Position numbers and translations under genes: made by a program. A DNA stretch of 64,000 bases from an uncultured Methanospirillum sp. (GTDB taxonomy: Archaea > Halobacteriota > Methanomicrobia > Methanomicrobiales > Methanospirillaceae), in assembly GCF_963668475.1 (NCBI RefSeq), contig NZ_OY764544.1, positions 1,984,001 through 2,048,000 of the forward strand. Reading direction: 5' to 3'. Below are positions 1-10,400 of the stretch, in pieces (positions within the stretch are counted from its first letter, which is position 1; the number at the start of each line of letters is the position of its first letter). The notes under the pieces are model-generated. The model searched no databases, had not been told where the DNA came from, and saw nothing but the letters and a program-made list of their open reading frames with translations.

Positions 1-3000
1 GTAAATCCGGCAGCACAGAGTGGTGCAAGCGGCATCTCAATTATGGCTGCGGCATCAGATCCTGATGCATACACCCTGAAGAATACCCTGACCCTGGGAT
101 CTGTCCAGTACACCCTCACGAGAGATCAGTGTGGTGGAGACAGGAAACAGGTCACAACCGGTAAGTTGAAACGAGTACACCCGAAGGTCTATGACAACGG
201 GGTTGTGTATGAGGAATGGAACGCCGGAGTGGCTCTTGTCGGTAAGTACGACTTCAGCACCGGTACGTCAGGAACCATAAACCCGTCAGGCCAGGAGCAG
301 ACATACCCGGACGGGTCTGGCAGGATGCTGGTGTATGAACAGGATGCATCCCCTGGCAATTCATTAAAGAACATCTTCGTATACGATACCCAGAGTCAGA
401 CATCATTCCAGGTTTCACCCAGTACATACAACCAGAATCAGCCTGCAGTATCAGGCAGATACGTTGTATGGCAGGACTGGAGCTCAGGAAACGCTGATAT
501 TGTCCTTGCTGATCTGAACAGCCGCAATGTGGATCTGAACAGTGGCAAGTATGATGTAAACAGCAACAAAGTAAAAATAATCTGCAAGGATCTTGGGGAC
601 CAGGAGAATCCTGACATATCTGGCAATTATGTCGTATGGGAAGACTGGAGAAACGGAAATGCAGATATCTACATGTATGATATCAGTGCCGGGAAAGAGT
701 ACCAGCTGACATCGGACAGTTCAGATCAGAAACATCCAAAGATCAGCGGCAACATCGTGGTCTGGGAAGACAACCGGAACGGCGGTTCTGATGTTTACGG
801 AATAGATCTGAGAAACCTGCATGAGATCCGGCTATCCGCAACAGGAAATGCATACAACCCTGATGTTTCAGGTGTCCTCGTTGTCTGGGAGGATCGCTCA
901 GGAAGCAACTCTGACATCATGCTTCTCGACCTGATCAGCGGAAGGATATACAACCTCGGTAACGATCAGTTCGATCAGAAAGCCCCATCCATATACGGTG
1001 ATTACGTCTCCTGGGAGGATTACAGCTCAGGAAACCCGAACATTTATGTGATGAAACTGAGTGGTTCAGGAATCAACACGGGGACCACCAGGACTCCCTC
1101 CGGGAATTATTACTTCTACGGTGCTGTTAACCGTGCAGGAAATCCGGTACCGGTTGGATCAACTATCACAGCCATGGTTGACGGCGAGACTGCAGCCAGA
1201 TGCAGTTTCACTGTTGACAAGGACGGGGCATACGGATCACAGGACGGAAAATACTTTAATATCCCGATCTATTCCGACGATGCCGGAAAGAAACTCACAT
1301 TCTACGTTGACGGTGCACCGGTAGACCAGACCATGGTGATTGCAACCACCGGAGGAACCCAGATGCTGGACCTGAACGTTTCAGGCACCACCATCGGATC
1401 AGGGCTGATCCAGGGTACCCAGACCGGAAAGTACCAGTTCTACGGGGCAATCACCAATGCAGGCAGTGCTATGCCGGTTGGATCAACAATCACGGCCATG
1501 GTTGAGGGGTCAACCGATGTCCGTGGCAGTTTCACTGTTGACAAGGATGGAGCATACGGGGCACAGGGAAGCAAATACTTCGAGGTTCCTGTTTACTCCG
1601 GTGATGTTGGAAAGAAACTCACATTCTACGTTGACAGTGTTCCGATCGACCAGACCATTGTAATTGGAAAAGACGGGGGTATCCAGTCACTTGATCTGAG
1701 TTCGTCGTACGGTTCGAGAGTGAACAGTTACCAGTTCTCAGGAACTGCCCAGCTCAACTCACAGAACGCTCCAAGTGGAACAGTTCTGTATGCATTAATT
1801 GATGGCAGAATCAGAGGACAGGCCTCGGTATATTCAACAGGCCAGTACTCCGGGCTCAGTGTCCCGGTTTACTCACCCGATGTAGGGAAGTACATCACAT
1901 TCGCAGCAACATACAACGGAATTACGTACTCTTCAGGCCAGCAGGTTCAGGTCAGTACACGCAGTTCCGGAGGAGTGGGCCTGATGTCTGCCGGCTCTTC
2001 GGATGTCTCTGCAGAGTCGGTGGTTTCCCAGACCCTCAATCTTGCATTCACATCATCATCATCACCATCCCAGAACCAGTATATTTTAAGTGGTTCTGCC
2101 ATGGTCGGTAGTCAGTATGCATCGAGCGGTACAATCATCACGGCTCTCGTGGGCAATGTAGGAAGGGCACAGACAACAGTCACCACAACCGGCCAGTACT
2201 CGGGCCTGACTGTTCCGATCTACTCATCAGATGCCGGTCAGTACATGACCTTCACCGCATCATACAACGGGGCCACGTACACAACCTCCCAGCAGTATCT
2301 GGTTGGCAGCAGTACCGGAACCGGTAGTGGTGGAGGAGTTGCCCTGATGTCAGTCGGATCAACTGGTGGCGTATCTGCTGAAGGAACAATAACACAGCGC
2401 CTTGATCTCACCTTCAGTTCTTCCTCTTCACCTTCCCAGTCCAAGTATTACCTCTATGGCATGGCGACCGTAGGAGGAACACCGCTTGAGAATGGACGAA
2501 TAATCTATGCAGTTGTAGACGGCCAGGCACGCGGACAGATCACAGTGTCCTCAGCAGGACAGTATGGCTCTGCAAGCGGTCCGTACCTTGAGGTTCCAAT
2601 CTACCAGGGTGATGTCGGCAAGACAATCCGTTTCCAGACCGATACGGGTTCAGAAGCAGATCAGACGCAGCTGATTGTGAGCGGTCTTACGCTGCAAAAA
2701 AACCTGAACTTCTCAACAAACCCGGCAGGATATGCAGAGTTCACGGCAACCCCGGTTCAGGGAAGTGCACCACTCTCTGTGAAGTTCACTGACAGATCAA
2801 CAGGGAGCCCGAAGACCCACTACTGGGACTTTGGGGACGGAACGACGTCAACTGATACCAACCCGGTTCATGTCTACCAGCGTGATGGAGTGTATTCTGT
2901 GGGTCTGGTTACCGGGTACTGGAACGGACAGTCGAAGACCACAGTCAAGCAGAACTTCATTGCAGTCGGAGCAGTAACTCCTCCAAGTGCACAGATTGGA

Positions 3001-3495
3001 CTGAATCCGGGATGGAACTTCATATCCTCACCGAAGATGCTTACTGATGGAATGAACACTGCAAGAGCCGTCTTTGGACGGATCGATGTTGGTGGACACA
3101 GCATCTTCAGTTACAATCCACGTGCAAAGACCTGGACAACGGTCACGGCTGATGTAACCATCAAGCCGCTTGATGCATTCTGGGTCTATTCAACCAAAAA
3201 GGATGCACTGAACCTGTACTTCGCTGCCGATGCACTGCAGATTCCGCAGACCAAGAAACTGGTTAAGGGCTGGAACACATTTGGTGTGACAAACCTGAAC
3301 ACGATCTCTGCGTATAACACCCTCCTCTCGATAAGGGACAAGTGGGTGTACGTGATCGGATACGACTCTGCATCCCAGAGGTTCCAGAATACAATTATGA
3401 ATGTCCCGGACAGTTCCCAGGGATCGCTCTATCCAGGATACGGGTACTGGATCTACATGAGCGATGAGGGTGACCTGGCGGCAGCAGGTATCTGA
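1..3495 (+). CDS. Secreted beta-propeller / Ig-like repeat / PKD surface protein, 5'-truncated
   Basis: The frame is open from base 1, so the true start and signal peptide lie upstream. Seen in order: about seven beta-propeller blades (about 170-1060) with the recurring pattern V-V-W-E-D-x-R-x-G-x-x-D-I; five Ig-like repeats of about 90 residues (starting near 1105, 1432, 1723, 2080 and 2440) with the signature G-S-T-I-T-A-M-V and D-V-G-K-x-I-x-F; one PKD domain (about 2730-2970, core WDFGDG); and a C-terminal module (about 2995-3492) beginning PGWNFIS. The second and third genes downstream repeat this design, and this gene lies 28 bases before the next one. No catalytic residues are visible, so a cell-surface adhesive or S-layer-associated role is inference. 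A T5 run at 3509-3513 may end the transcript. Confidence 0.85.
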   Translation, partial: VNPAAQSGASGISIMAAASDPDAYTLKNTLTLGSVQYTLTRDQCGGDRKQVTTGKLKRVHPKVYDNGVVYEEWNAGVALVGKYDFSTGTSGTINPSGQEQTYPDGSGRMLVYEQDASPGNSLKNIFVYDTQSQTSFQVSPSTYNQNQPAVSGRYVVWQDWSSGNADIVLADLNSRNVDLNSGKYDVNSNKVKIICKDLGDQENPDISGNYVVWEDWRNGNADIYMYDISAGKEYQLTSDSSDQKHPKISGNIVVWEDNRNGGSDVYGIDLRNLHEIRLSATGNAYNPDVSGVLVVWEDRSGSNSDIMLLDLISGRIYNLGNDQFDQKAPSIYGDYVSWEDYSSGNPNIYVMKLSGSGINTGTTRTPSGNYYFYGAVNRAGNPVPVGSTITAMVDGETAARCSFTVDKDGAYGSQDGKYFNIPIYSDDAGKKLTFYVDGAPVDQTMVIATTGGTQMLDLNVSGTTIGSGLIQGTQTGKYQFYGAITNAGSAMPVGSTITAMVEGSTDVRGSFTVDKDGAYGAQGSKYFEVPVYSGDVGKKLTFYVDSVPIDQTIVIGKDGGIQSLDLSSSYGSRVNSYQFSGTAQLNSQNAPSGTVLYALIDGRIRGQASVYSTGQYSGLSVPVYSPDVGKYITFAATYNGITYSSGQQVQVSTRSSGGVGLMSAGSSDVSAESVVSQTLNLAFTSSSSPSQNQYILSGSAMVGSQYASSGTIITALVGNVGRAQTTVTTTGQYSGLTVPIYSSDAGQYMTFTASYNGATYTTSQQYLVGSSTGTGSGGGVALMSVGSTGGVSAEGTITQRLDLTFSSSSSPSQSKYYLYGMATVGGTPLENGRIIYAVVDGQARGQITVSSAGQYGSASGPYLEVPIYQGDVGKTIRFQTDTGSEADQTQLIVSGLTLQKNLNFSTNPAGYAEFTATPVQGSAPLSVKFTDRSTGSPKTHYWDFGDGTTSTDTNPVHVYQRDGVYSVGLVTGYWNGQSKTTVKQNFIAVGAVTPPSAQIGLNPGWNFISSPKMLTDGMNTARAVFGRIDVGGHSIFSYNPRAKTWTTVTADVTIKPLDAFWVYSTKKDALNLYFAADALQIPQTKKLVKGWNTFGVTNLNTISAYNTLLSIRDKWVYVIGYDSASQRFQNTIMNVPDSSQGSLYPGYGYWIYMSDEGDLAAAGI

Positions 3496-3508
3496 GTACC
3501 TGCTTCAC

Positions 3509-3513
3509 TTTTT
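3509..3513 (+). terminator. Oligo-T stretch between surface-protein genes
   Basis: Five T residues, then CC and three more T, lie 14 bases after the stop of the first gene and before the start of the second. Archaeal termination commonly uses such T-rich tracts without a hairpin. It may only attenuate read-through, because the next gene starts 11-20 bases later. Confidence 0.3.
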
Positions 3514-3532
3514 CCTTTAAGGGATGATAACC

Positions 3533-6500
3533 ATGAAAGTTTTCACAGGTCTTATTGCATTTTTTGCTCTGCTGATGCTCTGTGGACCGGCTCTTGCAGC
3601 AGAGTTTGAGCCGGTTGCAGTCTTCAGCATTGAGGCGGCGGTCGCCCAGGTACCGGGAGTTGAAGAACAACTCACGTTTGACTCGATATTTGACTGGCAG
3701 CCAAGGCTGGACGAGCGGTATCTCACATGGGTCTGTTACACTGCTGGTGAGGGGAAGGTCTGGTATTATGATACCCAGGGAGGCAAGCGTGAGACGGTAT
3801 CAAACATTGCCTGCGACCAGAACAACCCGGATATCTCGGACGGAAAGATCGTCTGGGACGATACCCGTAATGGCAACTCTGACATCTTCTCCTACGACAT
3901 TTCTTCAGGAAAAGAAGATGCAGTATTTGTTTCAACAAGCAACAAATTCCGTCCCGCCATCTCGAACGGGCTTGTTGCATTTGAAGACTACAACGGCCAT
4001 GACAACAGGGATATCGGATTCATAAAAGCCGGATCAACCGGAAAACCGGTGTACATCGATCAGAACCAGATGGACAAGGCAAACCCTGATGTAGACGGGG
4101 ACTGGATCGTCTACCAGCAGCTCGATGATGGAAAGGAAGACTGGAATATCTACGCCTATAACATCAAGACAGAACAGCTTGTCCAGGTAACAAGGGATCC
4201 TGCAACCCAGCAGAAACCCCGGATTTCCGGGGATCTCGTTGTCTGGGAAGACAACAGGAACGGGAAGTGGGATATCTTCATGTACAACCTGAAGAAGGAT
4301 CTCACAACCGCTATCACCTACGACGATGTAGATGACCGCGAGCCTTCAGTATCAGGCAGCAACGTGGTCTGGTCACGGACTGATCAGGACGGAACCAGCC
4401 ATATCTACATGGTCAATCTTCAGATACCGGCCACCTACATTGTAAGCCCGGGTCCGGGGAACCAGATCAAGCCAGATATCTACATCGACAAAGTTGCCTG
4501 GCAGGATGACAGACTTGGAAACTGGGATGTCTTCCTGTACACCCTGAAACCGAACACCCCGTTTAGAGCATACGAGTTTTATGGGCCGGTAACTATCAAC
4601 TACCTCCCGGCTCCTGTTGGAACAGAGATCCTGGCAAAAGTGAATGGAAAGACGAAGAGTTCCATCACGGTAGCAAATGAAGGATACTACGGCGGTCAGG
4701 GGAGTTACAGCGGTAAACTCTCGGTAAATATTGAGCAGATTGACATCGGCAAGGAGATCTCGTTCTGGGCAGACGGAGTCCAGGGTACTCCAACCATTCC
4801 GATCACCGGAGGCGGCACAACACAGGAACTGCCTCTCAACTTCGCAAACGCAAAGCCTGAATCAGATCTCTGTTTCTATGGCTCTGTATCTGTAGACGGA
4901 CAACCGGCAGAGAAAGGTACAACGATCGTCACCAAGATAGACGATGTCATCAGAGGAGAGGTTACTACAACCCAGTACGGCCAGTATGGCGGATCTGGCG
5001 GTCAGGATCCTACACTGAAGATCCCGATCACCCAGAATGATCTCGGAAAACATGTGACCTTCTGGCAGGGTGACTACAAGGCTTCAGAGACATTCCAGAT
5101 CACAAGCGGTGGCAGTTTCAAACAGGACCTGAGTTTCACCAAGGCAAATCCACTCTCACCATACGAGTTTTACGGGTATGTCCAGCTTGACGGGAAGTCA
5201 GCCCCGGCAGGAACGCCCCTTGAGGCCAGAATCGATGCTGTGCCGGTGACTTCCTATGTTACCCGTTACTCCGGTTCATACGGAGGACCAGGCGAGACAC
5301 CAGAGGATGCCAGGCTCATCGTTCCAATTAAAGAGGCAGATGTCGGAAAGACGATCTCATTCTGGAGCGGAACCCAGCGGGCATCTGAAACACAGGTGAT
5401 CGCACGATCAGGAGACCGGATTGTAAGGAAAGATCTCGACTTCTCCTCCTCACCGTCAGGAATTGTTGCAGACTTCTCTGCAAATCCGACCTCAGGCGGA
5501 GTACCACTGACGGTAAAGTTCACTGACCTCTCTGCCGGAAACCCGACAATGTGGGTCTGGGACTTCGGGGACGGACCAATCCCGATGAGTGCTGGAGATG
5601 AGAATGTATCGTGTGCAAGCGGGAACTGCAACACTATTGCAAGTCCGACCCACACATATCGCCAGCCAGGGACATACACAGTCACTCTCACTGCAAGCAA
5701 CAGACAGAGCTCTGATACCAAGGTAAAGACCGGGTATATCACAGTCAGCAGTACTCCAGTCCCAACCTTCAAGGCAGACTTTGTGGCCAACCCGACCTCC
5801 GGAACTTCTCCACTGACTGTGCAGTTCACGGACCTGACAACCGGAAACCCGACCATGTGGAACTGGGACTTCGGGGACGGACCAATCCCGATGAGTGCTG
5901 GAGATGAAAATGTTTCATGTGCCAGCGGAACCTGCAACAGCATCGCAAACCCGAAGCACACGTACACTCATGACGGAGTGTACACTGTTACTCTCAGAGC
6001 ATCGAACCAGTACGGAAACTCTGATACACAGGTCAAACAGGGATACATCACCGTCAGTAGTACACCGGTCCCAACCTTCAAGGCAGACTTCACAGCAGCT
6101 CCGACCTCCGGAGCAGCACCGCTGACAGTCCAGTTCAAAGACCTGACAACCGGAAACCCGACCATGTGGAACTGGGACTTCGGGGACGGACCAATCCCGA
6201 TGAGTGCTGGAGATGAAAATGTATCGTGTGCCAGTGGGAACTGCAACAGCATCGCAAACCCGAAGCACACGTACACTCATGACGGAGTGTACACTGTTAC
6301 TCTCAGAGCATCGAACCAGTACGGTAACTCTGACACACAGGTCAAACAGGGATACATCACCGTCAGTAGTACACCGGTCCCGGCGTTCAATGCTGACTTT
6401 ACCGCTGCCCCGACTTCTGGAACAGCACCGCTGACAGTCCAGTTCACCGACAAATCAGCCGGGAACCCAACCATGTGGGTATGGAACTTCGGGGATGGGC

Positions 6501-7180
6501 CGATCCCGATGGATGCAAATGTTTCATGTGCAAGCGGGAACTGCAACAGCATTGCAAACCCGAAGCATACCTACGTCAAGAACGGAGTCTACACGGTAAC
6601 GCTGACCGCAAGCAACCAGCAGAACTCGGACACTGAGGCGAAGATAAACTACATCAACGTCCAGAATATTCCGACCTCTGACTCGATCCCAATCGCTGCA
6701 GGCTGGAACTTCATATCAGTGCCAAAGAAACTTGTTGCTGGAAAGGATACTGCAGCAATATTCGGGCATATCGAAGTTGACGGACACAGCATATTCCAGT
6801 ATGATTCTGTTCGTGGACAGTGGCTGACCCTGAACCAGTCGAACCAGATCAAACCCCTCGAAGCAGTATGGCTCTACTCAAAGAAAGCGGACTCAGTACC
6901 GCTCTCATTTGACTCGGATCCGCTCCAGATTCCACAGACCCGTGAACTGAAGAGAGGATGGAATGCTATCGGGTTCACCGGATTTGAACCGCTGGAGGCA
7001 AAGTTCACCCTTCTTTCAGTCCAGGACAAGTGGGTAAACTGCCTCGGCTTTGACCGGGTTCTCCAGAAGTACAACGAGATGATCATCAAGGGACGTAATG
7101 ACGACACCAGACTCAACCCATACAACGGGTACTGGCTGTTCATGTCAGAAGATGGCGTCCTTGCTGCCATCTCAGCATAA
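3533..7180 (+). CDS. Secreted beta-propeller / Ig-like / 4x PKD surface protein
   Basis: I prefer the ATG at 3533 because it opens a clean signal peptide (basic N-terminus, hydrophobic LIAFFALLMLCG, then ALAA cleavage-type end). An ATG at 3524 in the same frame adds three residues. Domains: beta-propeller blades (about 3660-4545, again W-E-D-N-R-N-G-x-W-D-I); three Ig-like repeats (about 4567-5450); four PKD domains (about 5461-6660, each with F-G-D-G and an inserted loop with two Cys); and the C-terminal module (about 6676-7177, GWNFISVPKKL to the LAAISA end). PKD domains 2 and 3 are nearly identical in DNA. It is a paralogue of the genes on both sides. A surface or extracellular-matrix role is inferred; no enzyme motif is seen. 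Confidence 0.88.
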   Translation: MKVFTGLIAFFALLMLCGPALAAEFEPVAVFSIEAAVAQVPGVEEQLTFDSIFDWQPRLDERYLTWVCYTAGEGKVWYYDTQGGKRETVSNIACDQNNPDISDGKIVWDDTRNGNSDIFSYDISSGKEDAVFVSTSNKFRPAISNGLVAFEDYNGHDNRDIGFIKAGSTGKPVYIDQNQMDKANPDVDGDWIVYQQLDDGKEDWNIYAYNIKTEQLVQVTRDPATQQKPRISGDLVVWEDNRNGKWDIFMYNLKKDLTTAITYDDVDDREPSVSGSNVVWSRTDQDGTSHIYMVNLQIPATYIVSPGPGNQIKPDIYIDKVAWQDDRLGNWDVFLYTLKPNTPFRAYEFYGPVTINYLPAPVGTEILAKVNGKTKSSITVANEGYYGGQGSYSGKLSVNIEQIDIGKEISFWADGVQGTPTIPITGGGTTQELPLNFANAKPESDLCFYGSVSVDGQPAEKGTTIVTKIDDVIRGEVTTTQYGQYGGSGGQDPTLKIPITQNDLGKHVTFWQGDYKASETFQITSGGSFKQDLSFTKANPLSPYEFYGYVQLDGKSAPAGTPLEARIDAVPVTSYVTRYSGSYGGPGETPEDARLIVPIKEADVGKTISFWSGTQRASETQVIARSGDRIVRKDLDFSSSPSGIVADFSANPTSGGVPLTVKFTDLSAGNPTMWVWDFGDGPIPMSAGDENVSCASGNCNTIASPTHTYRQPGTYTVTLTASNRQSSDTKVKTGYITVSSTPVPTFKADFVANPTSGTSPLTVQFTDLTTGNPTMWNWDFGDGPIPMSAGDENVSCASGTCNSIANPKHTYTHDGVYTVTLRASNQYGNSDTQVKQGYITVSSTPVPTFKADFTAAPTSGAAPLTVQFKDLTTGNPTMWNWDFGDGPIPMSAGDENVSCASGNCNSIANPKHTYTHDGVYTVTLRASNQYGNSDTQVKQGYITVSSTPVPAFNADFTAAPTSGTAPLTVQFTDKSAGNPTMWVWNFGDGPIPMDANVSCASGNCNSIANPKHTYVKNGVYTVTLTASNQQNSDTEAKINYINVQNIPTSDSIPIAAGWNFISVPKKLVAGKDTAAIFGHIEVDGHSIFQYDSVRGQWLTLNQSNQIKPLEAVWLYSKKADSVPLSFDSDPLQIPQTRELKRGWNAIGFTGFEPLEAKFTLLSVQDKWVNCLGFDRVLQKYNEMIIKGRNDDTRLNPYNGYWLFMSEDGVLAAISA
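5771..6388 (+). repeat. Tandem 309-bp PKD-coding repeat (two units)
   Basis: Two adjacent copies of a 309-bp (103-codon) unit begin with AAGGCAGACTT at 5771 and 6080 and are nearly identical through the inserted cysteine loop and the linker TVSSTPVP. A third, more diverged unit starts at 6389. The unit spans exactly one PKD domain plus linker, so gain or loss of a copy would preserve the frame. Confidence 0.8.
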
Positions 7181-7367
7181 TTTTTGATTATTGCCGAGCC
7201 TGTAGTTCTGACAACATTGGTATGACAAACTCTCATATGAGGCTGCAGAAAAAGACCTGTCCGGTACATTTCCTGCAGTTATATTGTCTGAACTGTCTGA
7301 AAAGGGGTCAGGGATTATTATCGAATGGATACTATTAAGTCCCTGAGAGGTGAGGTAGGAGTTACGT

Positions 7368-7386
7368 GGGTGTCAGAGTGACACCC
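7368..7386 (+). promoter_or_regulatory. Perfect hairpin in the leader of the 11-PKD gene
   Basis: The sequence GGGTGTCA-GAG-TGACACCC forms a perfect 8-bp inverted repeat with a 3-base spacer. It ends 26 bases before the ATG at 7413 and before a G-rich ribosome-binding region (GGTGGTGGGAT). It could be an operator half-site pair or a 5' leader hairpin controlling translation; the sequence alone does not decide. Confidence 0.45.
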
Positions 7387-7412
7387 TTAAGATTGTCTGG
7401 TGGTGGGATAGA

Positions 7413-10400
7413 ATGAGATTACTCCAAAATATTACACTCCTTCTGGTTGCGGTCACGCTTCTGCTGGCCTCACCATGCATAGGGGGGGTGCTGGCTGAAA
7501 GCGGGAGTGCAGCGACTCCTGACTCGTGCGGACCGATGAATGGCGGTCCCTGTATTATTGCAGATTTTATTGGCAGTCCAACAACCGGGGACGCGCCACT
7601 GAGAGTTCAGTTCCTTGATGCTTCCAGTGGAAGGCCCTCAATGTGGGCATGGGACTTCGGAGACGGGGGGACCGTCTCTGCAGTTGCAGATCCGGTTCAT
7701 ACTTACACAAAGCCTGGAAAGTACACAGTTAAACTGGCAGCATCCAGTCTGACCAATGGAACCAGTACCAAGGTTCGTGAGGCGTACATTATAGTCCGTG
7801 ATCCGACACCGATCTCTGCTGACTTCATCGGACACCCGACCAACGGATTTGCACCTCTTGATGTTCAATTCTCAGACTGTACGATCGGGAATCCTGACAT
7901 CTGGAAATGGGACTTTGGGGATGGATCAACAAGCACGATCCAGAATCCGAACCACACCTATCAGAGGCCTGGAAAATACACAGTAACGCTCAATGCAAGC
8001 ACTGCCCTTGGAGGAACCAGTACCAAGGTCAAAGAAGATTACATCATTGTTGATGGGAAATGCTCTATCACTGCAGACTTTTCCTTTGATCCACAGTCAG
8101 GGATTGCTCCATTGACCGTGCAGTTCACGGATTTATCGACCGGTGATCCAACGATGTGGGCATGGGACTTCGGGGACGGATCAACCGATATGGTTGCAAG
8201 CCCAAGCCACACCTATGAGAAGCCCGGAACATACACGGTACGGCTTGCAGCATCAAGCCAGAGTTGTGGTGAAGGATCAAAAGAGAAGACCATCACCGTC
8301 AGCCCGTGTAACATCAAGGCAGACTTTGTCGGATCTCCAAACAGCGGTACTGCTCCGCTGACTGTCCAGTTCACTGACAAGTCAACCGGAAACCCCACTA
8401 TGTGGCACTGGGACTTCGGGGACGGACCAATCCCGATGAATGCTGATGTGTCATGTTCAGGTGGAGGATGTGACAACATAGCAAACCCGACACACACATA
8501 CCTCGAACCCGGAACATACACGGTCACCCTGACTGCAAGCAGCCAGTACGGATGCTCTGACACGATTACCAAGCAGATGTATGTGGTTGTCGAGCCGGCA
8601 TGCAGCATCAAGGCAGACTTCATTGCAAACCCAACAAACGGATCTGCTCCGCTCACGGTCCAGTTCACTGACAAATCGACAGGGAATCCGACTATGTGGC
8701 ATTGGGACTTTGGAGACGGACCGATCCCGATGGATGCCGATGTATCATGCTCGGGTGGAGGATGTGACAACATAGCAAATCCGACTCACACATACCGCGA
8801 GCCGGGAACATACACTGTTACACTCACGGCAAGCAACCAGCAGGGATGCACAGACACTATCTCAAAGAGCCAGTTTGTTGTCGTAGTTCCGGCTTGTAAC
8901 ATCAAAGCAGACTTCATTGCAAACCCGACAAACGGGGCGGCACCGCTCACGGTCCAGTTCACAGACAAGTCCACCGGGAACCCGACTATGTGGCACTGGG
9001 ACTTCGGGGACGGACCAATCCCAATGGATGATGTATCATGTTCGGGTGGAGGATGCGGGAACATTGCAAACCCGACTCACACATACCGCGAGCCGGGAAC
9101 ATACACCGTTACCCTGACCGCAAGCAATCAGCAGGGATGCACAGACACAATATCTAAATCCCAGTTTGTCGTCGTAGTCCCGGCATGCAACATCAAGGCG
9201 GACTTCATAGCAGACCCCACCAACGGGGCGGCACCACTTACGGTCCAGTTCACTGACAAGTCAACCGGGAACCCAACTATGTGGCACTGGGACTTCGGGG
9301 ACGGACCGATCCCAATGGATGACGTATCATGCTCGGGTGGGGGATGTGGAAACATCGCTAACCCGACTCACACATACCGCGAGCCAGGAACTTACACAGT
9401 TACTCTCACTGCAAGCAATCAGCAGGGATGCACAGACACTATCTCAAAGAGTCAGTTCGTTGTAGTTGTCCCGGCATGTAGTATCAAGGCAGACTTCATA
9501 GCAGACCCCACAAACGGATCAGCACCGCTCACGGTCCAGTTTACTGACAAGTCCACCGGGAACCCGACTATGTGGCACTGGGACTTCGGGGACGGACCAA
9601 TCCCGATGGATGATGTGTCATGCTCAGGGGGAGGATGCGGGAACATTGCAAACCCGACTCACACATACCGCGAGCCAGGAACATACACAGTTACCCTTAC
9701 TGCAAGCAACCAGCAGGGATGCACAGACACAATATCTAAATCCCAGTTTGTCGTCGTAGTCCCGGCATGCAGTATCAAGGCGGACTTCATTGCAAACCCG
9801 ACCAGTGGATCCGCACCGCTCACGGTCCAGTTCACTGACAAGTCCACCGGGAACCCGACTATGTGGCACTGGGACTTCGGGGACGGACCAATCCCGATGG
9901 ATGATGTGTCATGCTCAGGGGGAGGATGTGGAAACATTGCGAACCCGACTCACACATACCGCGAACCCGGAACTTACACAGTTACTCTCACTGCAAGCAA
10001 TCAGCAGGGATGCACGGATACTATCTCAAAGAGTCAGTTCGTTGTAGTTGTCCCGGCATGCAGCATCAAGGCAGACTTCATAGCAGACCCGACCAGCGGG
10101 GCTGCACCGCTCACGGTCCAGTTTACTGACAAGTCCACCGGGAACCCGACTATGTGGCACTGGGACTTCGGGGACGGACCAATCCCGATGGATGACGTGT
10201 CATGCTCAGGTGGAAGTTGTGGTAACATCGCGAACCCAATCCACACATACCGTGAGCCAGGAACATACACCGTTACCCTAACCGCAAGCAACCAGCAGGG
10301 ATGCACAGACACAATCTCAAAGAGCCAGTTTGTTGTCGTAGTTCCGGCATGCAAAATAGATGCCAACTTCAGTGCTGCCCCAACATCTGGTGAAGCACCA

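Noticed and set aside
5266..5967. 233-residue antisense frame in the second surface-protein gene
   Set aside because: Arises from PKD repeat codon bias; the plus strand encodes clear PKD domains.
8610..10358. Regular repeats considered as a CRISPR array
   Set aside because: The unit is 291 bp, entirely coding, with no unique spacers and no cas genes.
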